Shown here piece after piece: positions 1-9,042 of a stretch of DNA of 16,367 nucleotides. This DNA is from JBMZCV01 sp049613665 (lineage in GTDB: Bacteria > Bacteroidota > Bacteroidia > Chitinophagales > UBA2359). The notes beneath the pieces were generated by a model that was given only the letters and a program-made list of their open reading frames with translations, had not been told where the DNA came from and searched no databases. The position numbers and the translations under genes are program-made. The stretch's first letter is position 1. Each line of letters starts with the position of its first letter. Location of the stretch: contig JBMZCV010000121.1 of assembly GCA_049613665.1 (NCBI GenBank), positions 1 through 16,367 of the forward strand. The letters are read 5' to 3'.

Positions 1-298
1 TGTCACAAAAAAAACTACACAGAAAAAACTCGCTTAAACTTGTTGTTAATTGATGATTTTATTTGTTAAATTATTTTTTTCAAAAAAACAAAACATTTGC
101 ATTTAAACGCTCAAACAGGTTTCTGTGCTTAACGCTTTTTTTGCACCAAAAGACTAATTTTTAAAAGGTCAATCTTTTTGATTTTCTGACGATAAAAAAG
201 AAATATTAACTACTGCTTGTTATAAAAATGAACACCCAAATTGTCAGAGAACCAGTTTTTTTAAGCAATATTATTTGAATTTCAAAGTTTTTAATTAA
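1..298. other. AT-rich intergenic region upstream of the ATP-grasp gene
   Basis: I see no convincing gene here. The longest ATG-started plus-strand reading frame I noticed (from 228) is about 16 codons. A 6-bp inverted repeat (148-153 with 173-178, AAAAGA/TCTTTT) ends in a short T run and could be a weak terminator of a gene to the left, but the 19-nt loop makes this doubtful. No good TTG-N19/20-TAnnTTTG promoter was found; TATTATTTG at 269-277 has one base too many between its two halves and no TTG at the right distance. Confidence 0.5.
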
Positions 299-1270
299 AT
301 GAAAAAAAAAGAAGATACGCCAAATAAACAAAGGCAATTAGTCCAAATGATAAGCGAAATTGCGACCGAAAATGATATAAAAATACGACGACTTTCGCAC
401 GATTGGATTATCCAATTGAGTAAAAATGGAAAGCAAGCACATATTTTGGGTTACAATTTTGAAATTAATACTGCAACTGCACAGCTTATCGCAAATGATA
501 AAAGTGCAACGTCCGACTTGTTAGCCGTAAATAATGTGCCAAGCGTTGAACACAAACTTTTTCTCAATCGAAGCGATTATATTGGCGAAAATGGCAATTG
601 GATAAATATTATTGATTATGCAAAAGTGTTTGATTATCAGCTAGTTGCGAAAGCTACAAAAGGAACAGGTGGTAATAATGTTTTTAAAATACATTCGGCG
701 AGTGAACTAGAAAAAGCAGTACAAAAACTATTCGTCAAAAGTTATTCTTTATGTTTATCGCCTTTATATGCTATAAAAAATGAATATAGAATAATTGTTT
801 TGGAACAAAATGTAGAGCTTATTTATAAGAAACAAATACCTTATATTGTTGGAAATGGCGAAAATACGATACTAGAACTCTTGTTAGAAAAGTTTAAAAA
901 CAGCGAAATTTCAAACGATATTATAAATTTTGCCACTCAATTTGATACGAACAATATTTTAGCGAAAAATGAAAAATTATTGCTCAATTGGAAGCACAAC
1001 TTAGGAAAAGGTGCAATGCCCAAATTTATTGAGGAGGAAAGCCTGAAAAATAAGTTGGCAGATTTAGCGAAAAAAGCAACAAAAGCCATACAAATTAATT
1101 TTGCTTCTGTCGATATTATTGAAACAAACGACAATCAATTTTTGGTTTTAGAAATAAACTCTGGAATAATGATTGAGAATTTTGTGCGAACTTTGCCCCA
1201 TAAATATGAATTTATAAAAAGCATATATCGCAAAGCTGTTTTTAGAATGTTAAACATGCCTGAAATGTAA
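299..1270 (+). CDS. ATP-grasp domain protein (cyanophycin synthetase/GshF-like ligase fold)
   Basis: A 323-residue cytoplasmic protein with the features of an ATP-grasp carboxylate-amine ligase. The family activates a carboxylate as an acyl-phosphate with ATP and joins it to an amine. Residues 67-82 (NDKSATSDLL and following) resemble the region just before the ATP-grasp core in cyanophycin-synthetase-like enzymes. The glycine-rich ATP loop is at 118-128 (KATKGTGGNNV). NEYRI at 161-165, VGNGE at 184-188, VDIIE at 271-275 and LEINS at 284-288 fit the central sheet and the metal-binding Glu/Asn pair near the end of the domain. There is no signal peptide, membrane segment or Mur-ligase-like C-terminal domain, so it is not a full cyanophycin synthetase. 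The substrate cannot be read from sequence. The ATG at 299 is the first good start. recQ begins 40 bp downstream on the same strand, so the two may be co-transcribed. The fold is well supported; the reaction is not. Confidence 0.8.
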   Translation: MKKKEDTPNKQRQLVQMISEIATENDIKIRRLSHDWIIQLSKNGKQAHILGYNFEINTATAQLIANDKSATSDLLAVNNVPSVEHKLFLNRSDYIGENGNWINIIDYAKVFDYQLVAKATKGTGGNNVFKIHSASELEKAVQKLFVKSYSLCLSPLYAIKNEYRIIVLEQNVELIYKKQIPYIVGNGENTILELLLEKFKNSEISNDIINFATQFDTNNILAKNEKLLLNWKHNLGKGAMPKFIEEESLKNKLADLAKKATKAIQINFASVDIIETNDNQFLVLEINSGIMIENFVRTLPHKYEFIKSIYRKAVFRMLNMPEM

Positions 1271-1310
1271 AAACAAAACGCATCAATGAACTCAAAACCA
1301 ATAAATCGCC

Positions 1311-3218
1311 ATGAATATACGTCAAATATTAAAAAACAATTGGGGATATGATAGCTTTCGACCTTTGCAAGAAGACATCATCAATTCGGTGTTGCAAGGC
1401 TACGACACACTTGCTCTCATGCCAACAGGTGGCGGAAAATCAATCTGTTTTCAAGTGCCAGCCCTCGCCAAAGAAGGGATATGTTTAGTGATTTCGCCCT
1501 TGATTGCCCTTATGAAAGACCAAGTGTACAATTTACAGAGGCGTAATATAAAGGCAGAAGCCATTTTTTCGGGCATGAGTAAACGACAAATTGAACGAAT
1601 TTTGGACAATTGTATGTTAGGCAAGGTCAAATTTTTGTATGTTTCGCCAGAGCGTCTCGAAAATCAAGTGTTTCAAGAGCGATTAAAAAACATGAATGTG
1701 TGTCTTGTTGCGATAGACGAAGCACATTGTATTTCACAATGGGGCTACGATTTTCGCCCTTCTTATATGAAAATTGCCGATATTAGAAAATTTCTGCCCG
1801 AAATACCTTTTTTGGCACTTACCGCTACTGCTACAACACAGGTTGAAAAAGATATTCAAGAAAAATTACATTTCAAAGAACAAAAGGTTTTTAAGAAAAG
1901 CTTTAGACGAAAAAACCTTTCGTACTCTGTTTTTTTTGAAGAGAATAAAATGCAAAAGCTTGAACATATTTTGAAACGAGTAAAAGGCTCTGGAATAGTT
2001 TATGTTCGCAACCGAAAGCAGACACAAGATGTAGCCGAAATTTTGAGAAAAAAAGGAATTAAAGCAGACTATTATCACGCAGGACTCAATGGACAAAAAC
2101 GCTCGTGGAAGCAAGACGCATGGATAAAAAATAATATTCGTATTATGGTGTGTACCAATGCTTTTGGTATGGGAATAGACAAGCCAGATGTGCGAGTAGT
2201 AGTTCATATTGATTTGCCCGAAAGCCTAGAAGCCTACTATCAAGAAGCTGGCCGTGCTGGCCGTGACGAGAAAAAAGCATATGCAGTATTGCTCTATAAT
2301 GAAGCCGACAAAATAAAGCTAAAAGACAATTTTAACAATAGCTTTCCAACACTAGAAATCATTAGGCAAACCTATCAAGCATTAGGCAATCATTATCAAA
2401 TAGCGATAGGAGCAGGGCAGTATCAAAGTTTCAATTTCGATATACGTTCTTTTTGCCAAAATTATCAATTGCGGCCAATTCTAGCCTTCAATTCCTTAAA
2501 ATTGTTGGAAGAAAGCGGCTATGTAGAAATGAGTGAAGCTGTTTTTTCGCCTTCAAAATTGATGTTTATTGTCAATAGAGAAGAAATTTATAAGGTGGAA
2601 GTAGCACATAGAAATGTAGAACCTTACTTGAAAGCGATTTTGCGAACTTATGGTGGTGTTTTTGAGGAATATATCGCTATTGATGAGCGTGTTATCGGAA
2701 AAAGCTTGCGTACATCTGTAAAAAATATTGTGCAAGCTTTAAAATATTTGCATAAATATAAATTGTTGGATTATATACCGCAAACTGACAAACCAAGATT
2801 GACTTTTTTGCGAGAGCGAGTAGAGCGAAAACGACTAAAATTAGACCAAAAATTGTATGATTTTCGCAAAGAAGTGCGTGCCAATAATATAAAAGCAGTA
2901 ATTAGTTATGCCGACAACTCGGAGCGATGTCGTAGCCAACAACTTGTTGCTTATTTTGGAGAGTTGAAGAGTGAAACTTGCAATGTTTGTGATATTTGTT
3001 TGGAACGCAAAAAAAAGGGAACTGCTGAGGCTGATTTTGATAAGTTGGGACAAATAGTAAAAGCTGAAATAAAAAAATATGAATTTTTATCTATATATAA
3101 TTTAACACAAAAGCTAGAAAAATATCGTCCTGAAAAATTGATAGATGTGGTGCGTTGGTTGATAGATAATGAAGCGATTGAAATAGACAAAGAAGAAAAT
3201 TTGCGAATAAAGAACTGA
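1311..3218 (+). CDS. recQ: RecQ-family ATP-dependent DNA helicase
   Basis: A 635-residue SF2 helicase expected to unwind DNA 3' to 5' in recombination and fork repair. Visible motifs, in order: aromatic/Q-motif region FRPLQ (16-20), Walker A MPTGGGKS (37-44), DEAH box (136-139) followed by CISQWGYDFRP, the aromatic-rich loop typical of RecQ, TATAT (171-175), TNAFGMGIDKPDVR (282-295) and the arginine-finger motif QEAGRAGRD (311-319). The RecQ zinc cluster has the canonical spacing C-x16-C-x2-C-x2-C (C540, C557, C560, C563) but lies about 160 residues further on than in E. coli RecQ. The intervening 350-500 region looks like a winged helix (DIRSFCQNYQL, then LKLLEESGYVEM). No HRDC domain is evident; the last 70 residues may be a small helical DNA-binding domain. 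I associate this layout with the shorter RecQ paralogue of Bacteroidota. It lies 40 bp after the ATP-grasp gene and 39 bp before the TPR-CHAT gene. Confidence 0.93.
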   Translation: MNIRQILKNNWGYDSFRPLQEDIINSVLQGYDTLALMPTGGGKSICFQVPALAKEGICLVISPLIALMKDQVYNLQRRNIKAEAIFSGMSKRQIERILDNCMLGKVKFLYVSPERLENQVFQERLKNMNVCLVAIDEAHCISQWGYDFRPSYMKIADIRKFLPEIPFLALTATATTQVEKDIQEKLHFKEQKVFKKSFRRKNLSYSVFFEENKMQKLEHILKRVKGSGIVYVRNRKQTQDVAEILRKKGIKADYYHAGLNGQKRSWKQDAWIKNNIRIMVCTNAFGMGIDKPDVRVVVHIDLPESLEAYYQEAGRAGRDEKKAYAVLLYNEADKIKLKDNFNNSFPTLEIIRQTYQALGNHYQIAIGAGQYQSFNFDIRSFCQNYQLRPILAFNSLKLLEESGYVEMSEAVFSPSKLMFIVNREEIYKVEVAHRNVEPYLKAILRTYGGVFEEYIAIDERVIGKSLRTSVKNIVQALKYLHKYKLLDYIPQTDKPRLTFLRERVERKRLKLDQKLYDFRKEVRANNIKAVISYADNSERCRSQQLVAYFGELKSETCNVCDICLERKKKGTAEADFDKLGQIVKAEIKKYEFLSIYNLTQKLEKYRPEKLIDVVRWLIDNEAIEIDKEENLRIKN

Positions 3219-3257
3219 TTGTTACAATTTATTTTTTTTAACCCTAATTAAAAAAAA

Positions 3258-6137
3258 ATGCTTACATCTAAAAGCGTCAAACAAGCAAATGAATATGTGA
3301 AAAAAGCGAATATTTTGATGCACAATGCACAATACAATGAGGCTATAAAGTTGTTGGAGAAGGCATTGAAAGTGTATTATCAAAATGAATTATGGAATAG
3401 ATATGTAAAAACTTGTACTTATATTAGTTTGAATTACAATCATTTAGATACCTCAATAGCTTCAATTACTTATTTACAAAATGCTTTAATAATTTCAGAA
3501 CAAAAAATAGGAGCAGACCATCTTTATGTTGGAGATGTTCATGCACAGTTGGGCATAAGCTTTGCGAACAATGGCGATTATGAACAGTCTTTGTATCATC
3601 ACAGCTTGGCTTTAGATATGCGTTTTCGTTTGTTAGGAGAAAACAGTATTGCAGTAGCCGAAAGTTATTATTATTTGAGCTGTTGTTATTCAACAAAAGG
3701 TGACTATGAAAAGCAGCACAACTATTTAGAAAAATGTATATTTATTGAACAGCAAATTTTACCGAAAAATCATCACAAATTTGTAGAAAGATATATTGGC
3801 TTTGGTGAATGTTTTACAAAAAAAGGTGATTGCGATAGCGGTTTGCATTTTTTTCAAAAAGCGTTGTCATTGCAAAACAAGCTGCCAAGTGTGTTACCGC
3901 ATCAAATGGCGAAATTGTATGAAAATATGGCAATTTGTTATAATGCCAAAAATGATTTAAATAAAAGCCTAGAATATAGTTTGCAAGCTTTAGAAATATT
4001 GCGTTCTATTTTTAGTGAAACAAACCTAAGAATTGCGAAAGCACATAATCAAGTAGGCAAGTGTTATTTTGAAATGAATCGAATAACAGAAGCTTTATAT
4101 GAGCATCAAAAAGCCTTGAAAATTCAAGAAAAAATTGTTCAAAAACATCCTCATATTGCGGCTACTTATACCTATATTGGTAGGTGTTTTTGTTATAAAA
4201 ATAATAAAAAAGAAGCCTTGTTTTTTTATGAAAAAGCATTAAATTTAAGTCGCTCTTTGTTTGGACGAAACAATGAACTTGTTGCCTCAATTTGTCGTTT
4301 TATTGCAGATGTATATGCCAAAAATAAAGATTATCACAACTCACTCAATTATTATCAACAAGCTTTAACAAGTCACATTCATACTTATGTTGGCTTAGAT
4401 ATTTATGAAACAAACATTCCTACCAATCATCATCCTTCGGTCGAATTATTACAGGTTTTAAATAGCAAAGCAAATATATTTTTTAAATTGTATTTGCATA
4501 ACTCCAACAATATCAAGGACTTAAAAGCATCATTTAATATATATAAGACTTGCAGAGAATTGATAACCAATATGCAAAAAAGCTATAAATCGGAAGATTC
4601 TAAGCTGATTTTATTTGATAAAATGGCGGAAAGCTATACAAATGCTATTGATGTTTGCAAAATGTTGTATGACTTAACAGGAAGTAAGGAATATGTTTTT
4701 CAAGCTTTTTGTTTTGCAGAACAAGGAAAAGCGATTGTTTTGCTATCGCATGTCAGAGAAGCTGAGGCAAAAGCTAGTGCCAAAATTCCTAGACATTTGC
4801 TCGAAAGAGAACAAGAATTACGCATGGAATTGAGCTATTATGAGCGAAAAATCAATGATTTGTTAATGAATGGAAAGGAACAGAGCAATTTGATTGAGGA
4901 GTACAACGACAAATATTTTGATTTTCGACAGCAGTATGACCAACTTATTCGTCAATTTGAATTAGAATTTCCAAATTATTATAACTTAAAATACAATCTA
5001 AAAACGCTAGATATTGATGAATTGCAAGCTTTGATTACGCCTAAAACTTGCTTAATTTCTTATTATATTTCATCAGAAAGTATTTATATTTTCGCAATAA
5101 ATTCTAAGGAGTTTGACTTGAAAATTGTGGCATTAGCGAGCAAAAATGAATTGCATGATTTAATAAAAAAGTATATTCGTAGCATAAAAATGATTAAAAG
5201 GCGAGATTTTATCAAATTGTCGAGCCAAATATATGATATATTATTGCAGCCTATTCAAAATTGTTTTCAAAATATCGAACAGCTTGTTGTTATTCCTGAT
5301 GCAGAGTTGTTTTTTCTGCCTTTTGAGACCTTATTAACCCAAAAAACGGATTTGAAAACGCCATATTACAAATTGCCTTATTTGAATAGAAACTTTAGTT
5401 TGAGTTATCACTATTCAGTAACGCTTATGGCTGACTCTATTTCAAAAGGCATTCTGGCAGTAGAAGAAATGAAAAGTTTTGCGGGATTTGCACCTATTTA
5501 TACAGAACAAAGTAATCATTTGCAAGAAAAAATATGGAGCGAAAAGCTAGAAAAACAATCTTATGAACATTTGTTGCATTCAGAGAGTGAAATTAATTAT
5601 ATCGCCGATTTGTTTCAGAAAAATGGAAAACCTTATCAATGTTTTTTGCATGAAGAAGCAACGATAAAAAATTTTTTACAGGCAACAGGAGAGTTTCAAT
5701 ATGTGTTGGTGGCAGCTCACGGCTTTTTAGATAAACAAAGGCCTGAAATGTCTGGAATTGTATTTGCGAAGCCATCAAAAGAAGTCGAAAAAGAAAATGA
5801 GAGACATTTATTTTATATAGCAGATGCTTATAACTTAAAACTCGATGTCGATTTGGTCGTATTGAGTTGTTGTGAAAGTGGCATTGGAAAGGTGCGAAAA
5901 GGAGAGGGCATGATTGCGATGAATAGAGGCTTTTTGTATTCTGGTGCGAAAAACATTATATATACACTATTCAAAGTATATGACAAGGCTAGTAGTCAGC
6001 TTATTCAAGATGTATTTGCTTATATTTTGAAAGGCTATCCATATCATATTGCGTTGCGACAAGCAAAACTGAAACTAATAGGAGCAGAAACGACAACGCC
6101 AAAATCTTGGGCTGGCTTTGTTTTGATTGGGCAGTAA
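3258..6137 (+). CDS. TPR-CHAT protein, putative caspase-like protease
   Basis: A 959-residue protein without a signal peptide. Residues 10-380 are tandem tetratricopeptide repeats; typical segments are NAQYNEAIKLLEKAL, NNGDYEQSLYHHSLAL and NKDYHNSLNYYQQAL. A charged, probably coiled-coil linker follows at about 513-575. The C-terminal part (about 600-955) is a CHAT domain, the caspase-HetF-associated clan CD peptidase fold. The two expected catalytic residues are present: His821 in VAAHGFLD and Cys872 in VLSCCESG, which aligns with the family's LSACETG with the second Cys as nucleophile. The motif GEGMIAMNRGFLYSGAKN after the Cys is also characteristic. The family includes TPR-CHAT (Csx29) of type III-E CRISPR systems and bacterial separase-like proteins; TPRs usually receive an activating partner. 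No Cas gene is present here. The gene starts 39 bp after recQ, so it may be in the same operon. The partner and target are unknown. The start ATG follows an A run and has no Shine-Dalgarno sequence. Confidence 0.9.
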   Translation: MLTSKSVKQANEYVKKANILMHNAQYNEAIKLLEKALKVYYQNELWNRYVKTCTYISLNYNHLDTSIASITYLQNALIISEQKIGADHLYVGDVHAQLGISFANNGDYEQSLYHHSLALDMRFRLLGENSIAVAESYYYLSCCYSTKGDYEKQHNYLEKCIFIEQQILPKNHHKFVERYIGFGECFTKKGDCDSGLHFFQKALSLQNKLPSVLPHQMAKLYENMAICYNAKNDLNKSLEYSLQALEILRSIFSETNLRIAKAHNQVGKCYFEMNRITEALYEHQKALKIQEKIVQKHPHIAATYTYIGRCFCYKNNKKEALFFYEKALNLSRSLFGRNNELVASICRFIADVYAKNKDYHNSLNYYQQALTSHIHTYVGLDIYETNIPTNHHPSVELLQVLNSKANIFFKLYLHNSNNIKDLKASFNIYKTCRELITNMQKSYKSEDSKLILFDKMAESYTNAIDVCKMLYDLTGSKEYVFQAFCFAEQGKAIVLLSHVREAEAKASAKIPRHLLEREQELRMELSYYERKINDLLMNGKEQSNLIEEYNDKYFDFRQQYDQLIRQFELEFPNYYNLKYNLKTLDIDELQALITPKTCLISYYISSESIYIFAINSKEFDLKIVALASKNELHDLIKKYIRSIKMIKRRDFIKLSSQIYDILLQPIQNCFQNIEQLVVIPDAELFFLPFETLLTQKTDLKTPYYKLPYLNRNFSLSYHYSVTLMADSISKGILAVEEMKSFAGFAPIYTEQSNHLQEKIWSEKLEKQSYEHLLHSESEINYIADLFQKNGKPYQCFLHEEATIKNFLQATGEFQYVLVAAHGFLDKQRPEMSGIVFAKPSKEVEKENERHLFYIADAYNLKLDVDLVVLSCCESGIGKVRKGEGMIAMNRGFLYSGAKNIIYTLFKVYDKASSQLIQDVFAYILKGYPYHIALRQAKLKLIGAETTTPKSWAGFVLIGQ

Positions 6138-6370
6138 AAAGAATAAACAACTTAGATGTTTTTTTAGTGAAGTTTCATTCTCTTGTTTTTAAGGTTTTTT
6201 TTATCAAAAGTTTAAATATACTATTTTTTAAATATTGAATGGTTACTAAAAAGGAAGAGACTTTGCACGCTAAAAAATTATGATAAACGATAGTAAGCAA
6301 TTTTACATTTCCTCCACCAAAAAAAAGAAAAACAACTGCCTATTATGAAAAATAAAGATTAAGCCATAAC

Positions 6371-6396
6371 TTAGTAAAATTAAGATTTTTTACTAA
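6371..6396. repeat. 9-bp perfect inverted repeat just upstream of the T9SS cargo gene
   Basis: TTAGTAAAA (6371-6379) and TTTTACTAA (6388-6396) are perfect inverse complements separated by 8 nt. The element ends 15 bp before the ATG at 6412, so it could be an operator or an mRNA leader hairpin of the downstream gene. It is entirely AT-rich apart from one G/C pair, so chance is possible. The rest of the 6138-6411 gap holds only a weak promoter-like match: TTG at 6235, then 20 nt, then AGACTTTG at 6258-6265, which differs from TAnnTTTG at the first two bases. Confidence 0.4.
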
Positions 6397-6411
6397 AACA
6401 AAATAAAAAAC

Positions 6412-8967
6412 ATGAAATTGAACACAACTACAAAAACACTTTTGTGGGCAATGATGCTCTTTTCTTTCTTTTTTATGACAAAAGCAGAGGCTCAAATAAC
6501 GCTAAACAGAGCCGACAATTATCCGCAAATAGGTGACTCTTTTGTCAGAATAGGCTGCGACACGGCAGGAATTACTGAAGGCGATAGTGGCGAAGATGTC
6601 ACTTGGGATTTTTCAAATCTGACTATTTTAGGCACTTTCAATAGCGGGCCTTATATAAGTCCTAACGAAACTGGCGTATCAGCCGATTTTCCAGATGCCA
6701 ATATGTCAGAAGATGCTGGAAATGAAGTGTATTATTTTTACAATGCCAGCGATAGCGAAGTGGCTTTTTTGGGCTTTAACAATGCAGGTACAGTGGTGAT
6801 ATATACCGAACCACAAATTGAAAAAGTTTTTCCTTTCACTTATTCTGATAGCAATACGAATGTCGGAACAAGAACTTACAACGATAATATAGGTACTGTT
6901 ACAACAGAAATTACTGCCGATGCTTATGGAACGGTTTATTTGCCTAGTGGCACTTACAATGATGTATTGAGAGTGCATACGCTAGTTATGATAGAAGATG
7001 TATCAGCAACAGGTAGCATTTTTAGTGTTACGACTGACACTTATGAGTGGTACATCGAAGGTTATCCTATGCCATTGCTCGAAATTGCTAATACTTCAAA
7101 TAGCAATGGCGATGAAAATACTTTTGTGAACTATGCAAGTATCGAATTGCCTGCTGGCGGCCCTGATGAATATGGTTATACTTGGGAAACTTCGGAAGAA
7201 AATTTAGCTTGCGATTGGATAGATATTACAGCTATCGGTACGGAAGTAACAGACGACTTGGAAGACGATAATATTGCAGGGCCTTATAATATGGGTGGCG
7301 ATTTTCAATATTACTGGTCAACTTTCAATGAAGTATATATTGGCTCGAATGGCTATATCGCTTTCGAACAAATACCTCAAATTGCTTCTGGTGCATCTGG
7401 CTTTACTACCTTTCCTGTTCAAGATGAGCAAAACAACTTTGTCGCTCCGTTGCTGTGCGACTTGACGCTTGCAGGCACAAACAACCCAGGCCAAGTGTAT
7501 GTTTACAACAATGCAACACAGTTTATCGTTTCTTTCATCAATGTGCCTTTTTGGTTCGATAATGCCAATGAATGGAATGGTAGCAATACTTTTCAAGCTA
7601 TTTTTGACTTGACAGATGGCACGATTACCTTCAATTACCAAGATGTTTCTGAACTTACCGAAATGAATGCAGGCTATCAAACTGCGGCAGTACCAGCTTC
7701 TATTGGTATGGAAAATTTGAATGGAAATATCGGTATTCAGATTGCAACTGCTTTGCCAGCCGACAATAGCTGCGTGCAGTTTTATTTGCCAACTGTGCCT
7801 TTGATTGAGGTGTTAGATGTACGCCCAGATTGGAACAATAATATGGCAAACGGCGGCTTTTTTGTACTCAAAAATACTTTTGGCGACCTTATTACTGGCG
7901 TGAAAAACTCTGGTAGCCTAGCAGTGACTGATGCTGTGGAAGTGGAAGCAACCGTATTTTATGCAAATGGTGGTATTTTCGATAGCTACGAAACAAGTGT
8001 AACAGGTGGCTTGGAAGTAGGCGAAGTAAAAGAAGCGAATTTAGGCGTTTTTCCTGCTGTGCAAGAAGGTACTTATACTTTTAGTAGTCAAACAAATTTG
8101 TCTGGCGACATCAATCCTTCAAATGATGATACTAATACCGAAATGGTGGTGGTAGATACTACTGCAACAGGCGAAATGACTTTAACTTATATTGTTGATG
8201 ATGGAAGCGTTCCAACCAATCCGCTTTCATGGACAGGTGCAAATTCTTATGATGATGGTTCAGGTATTTTCATTGATTTGCCTTTCGCTTTTGAAGTATT
8301 GGCAGCCGAATATTTTGTAGTGAATCCTGCTGGCGAAACGACTATTACTGCTGGTTTTCGCTCTGAAATTTTGAACAATGATGGCCAAAGTGGTAGTGCA
8401 GGAACTGTTTTGGGTAGTAAAGATGTAGCAGTAGATGAAATTACGCCAAATGGTTGGCATAGAGTAGATTTCGATGAGCCTATTTTAGTAGAAGACGGTA
8501 GTTTCTACGCTTCTTGGCTAATGGAAAGCACAGGTATTTCGTTGGGTACTTCCGATGCTGCTCCTTATTCTCGCCGTACTTACGAAATTTTGGGCAATGC
8601 TTGGTCGTCGTATCGTGAGGCTGCAACTCGTGATTTGTATATCAAAGTGATTGGTCGCAAAGTAGGCACAGATGTAATTGATGGTATTGATGACAACAAC
8701 AATGCTAATACTTTCACTTTGAGCGATGCTTATCCAAATCCTACTAACGAAAAAGCAACGATTAATTTCAATTTGCCAAAAACAGGCGATGTTGTTTTTA
8801 GCATTTCAAATGCTGTTGGACAAGAAATAAGCCGCAGCAAATTGACAAATAGAGTGGCTGGAACGCAAAGTTTGCAAATCAATACTTCGCAACTCGCAAG
8901 CGGTGTATATTTGTATAGCTTGCAATTCGGCGATGCTGTTTTGACTAAAAAGTTGATGGTGAAATAG
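6412..8967 (+). CDS. Secreted protein with T9SS type A C-terminal sorting domain
   Basis: An 851-residue exported protein. Residues 1-27 form a Sec signal peptide with a hydrophobic core (LLWAMMLFSFFFM) and a likely cleavage after AEA, before Gln28. The end of the protein, about 766-851, is a type A T9SS sorting domain: DAYPNPTNE, then FSISNAVGQEI, then LASGVYLYSL and a final basic KKLMVK. The protein should therefore cross the outer membrane through the type IX system and be released or anchored at the surface. The middle is made of beta-rich extracellular modules. At about 253-410 a segment with VYIGSNGYIAF, APLLCDLT and TFNYQDV resembles nidogen-like domains, and a second beta-sandwich lies at about 590-755. 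No catalytic motif was recognised, so the role (adhesin, structural or carbohydrate-binding) is open. The composition is rich in Asp, Asn, Thr and Gly, as is common in such cargo. A strong terminator follows at 9001, so it is probably monocistronic. Confidence 0.88.
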   Translation: MKLNTTTKTLLWAMMLFSFFFMTKAEAQITLNRADNYPQIGDSFVRIGCDTAGITEGDSGEDVTWDFSNLTILGTFNSGPYISPNETGVSADFPDANMSEDAGNEVYYFYNASDSEVAFLGFNNAGTVVIYTEPQIEKVFPFTYSDSNTNVGTRTYNDNIGTVTTEITADAYGTVYLPSGTYNDVLRVHTLVMIEDVSATGSIFSVTTDTYEWYIEGYPMPLLEIANTSNSNGDENTFVNYASIELPAGGPDEYGYTWETSEENLACDWIDITAIGTEVTDDLEDDNIAGPYNMGGDFQYYWSTFNEVYIGSNGYIAFEQIPQIASGASGFTTFPVQDEQNNFVAPLLCDLTLAGTNNPGQVYVYNNATQFIVSFINVPFWFDNANEWNGSNTFQAIFDLTDGTITFNYQDVSELTEMNAGYQTAAVPASIGMENLNGNIGIQIATALPADNSCVQFYLPTVPLIEVLDVRPDWNNNMANGGFFVLKNTFGDLITGVKNSGSLAVTDAVEVEATVFYANGGIFDSYETSVTGGLEVGEVKEANLGVFPAVQEGTYTFSSQTNLSGDINPSNDDTNTEMVVVDTTATGEMTLTYIVDDGSVPTNPLSWTGANSYDDGSGIFIDLPFAFEVLAAEYFVVNPAGETTITAGFRSEILNNDGQSGSAGTVLGSKDVAVDEITPNGWHRVDFDEPILVEDGSFYASWLMESTGISLGTSDAAPYSRRTYEILGNAWSSYREAATRDLYIKVIGRKVGTDVIDGIDDNNNANTFTLSDAYPNPTNEKATINFNLPKTGDVVFSISNAVGQEISRSKLTNRVAGTQSLQINTSQLASGVYLYSLQFGDAVLTKKLMVK

Positions 8968-9000
8968 GATTTTTTAAAAAAAAATCAAAATTCATTTAGC

Positions 9001-9042
9001 AAAAGCTACACATGGTATGAAAATATGGTGTGTGGCTTTTTT
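9001..9042 (+). terminator. Intrinsic terminator after the T9SS cargo gene
   Basis: A 13-bp stem (9001-9013 with 9028-9040, containing two G-T wobble pairs) encloses a 14-nt loop and runs into a T stretch at 9037-9042. It lies 33 bp after the stop codon at 8967. It separates the surface-protein gene from the restriction-modification cassette. Confidence 0.75.

Noticed and set aside
3258..6137. TPR-CHAT gene as part of a type III-E CRISPR (Craspase) system
   Set aside because: No gRAMP/Cas7-11-like effector, Cas1 or repeat array is present in the window; only the domain architecture is shared.
6145..6166. Weak hairpin (AAACA/TGTTT) followed by a T run after the TPR-CHAT gene
   Set aside because: Only five mostly A-T pairs; not distinguishable from background, although a terminator is expected near here.
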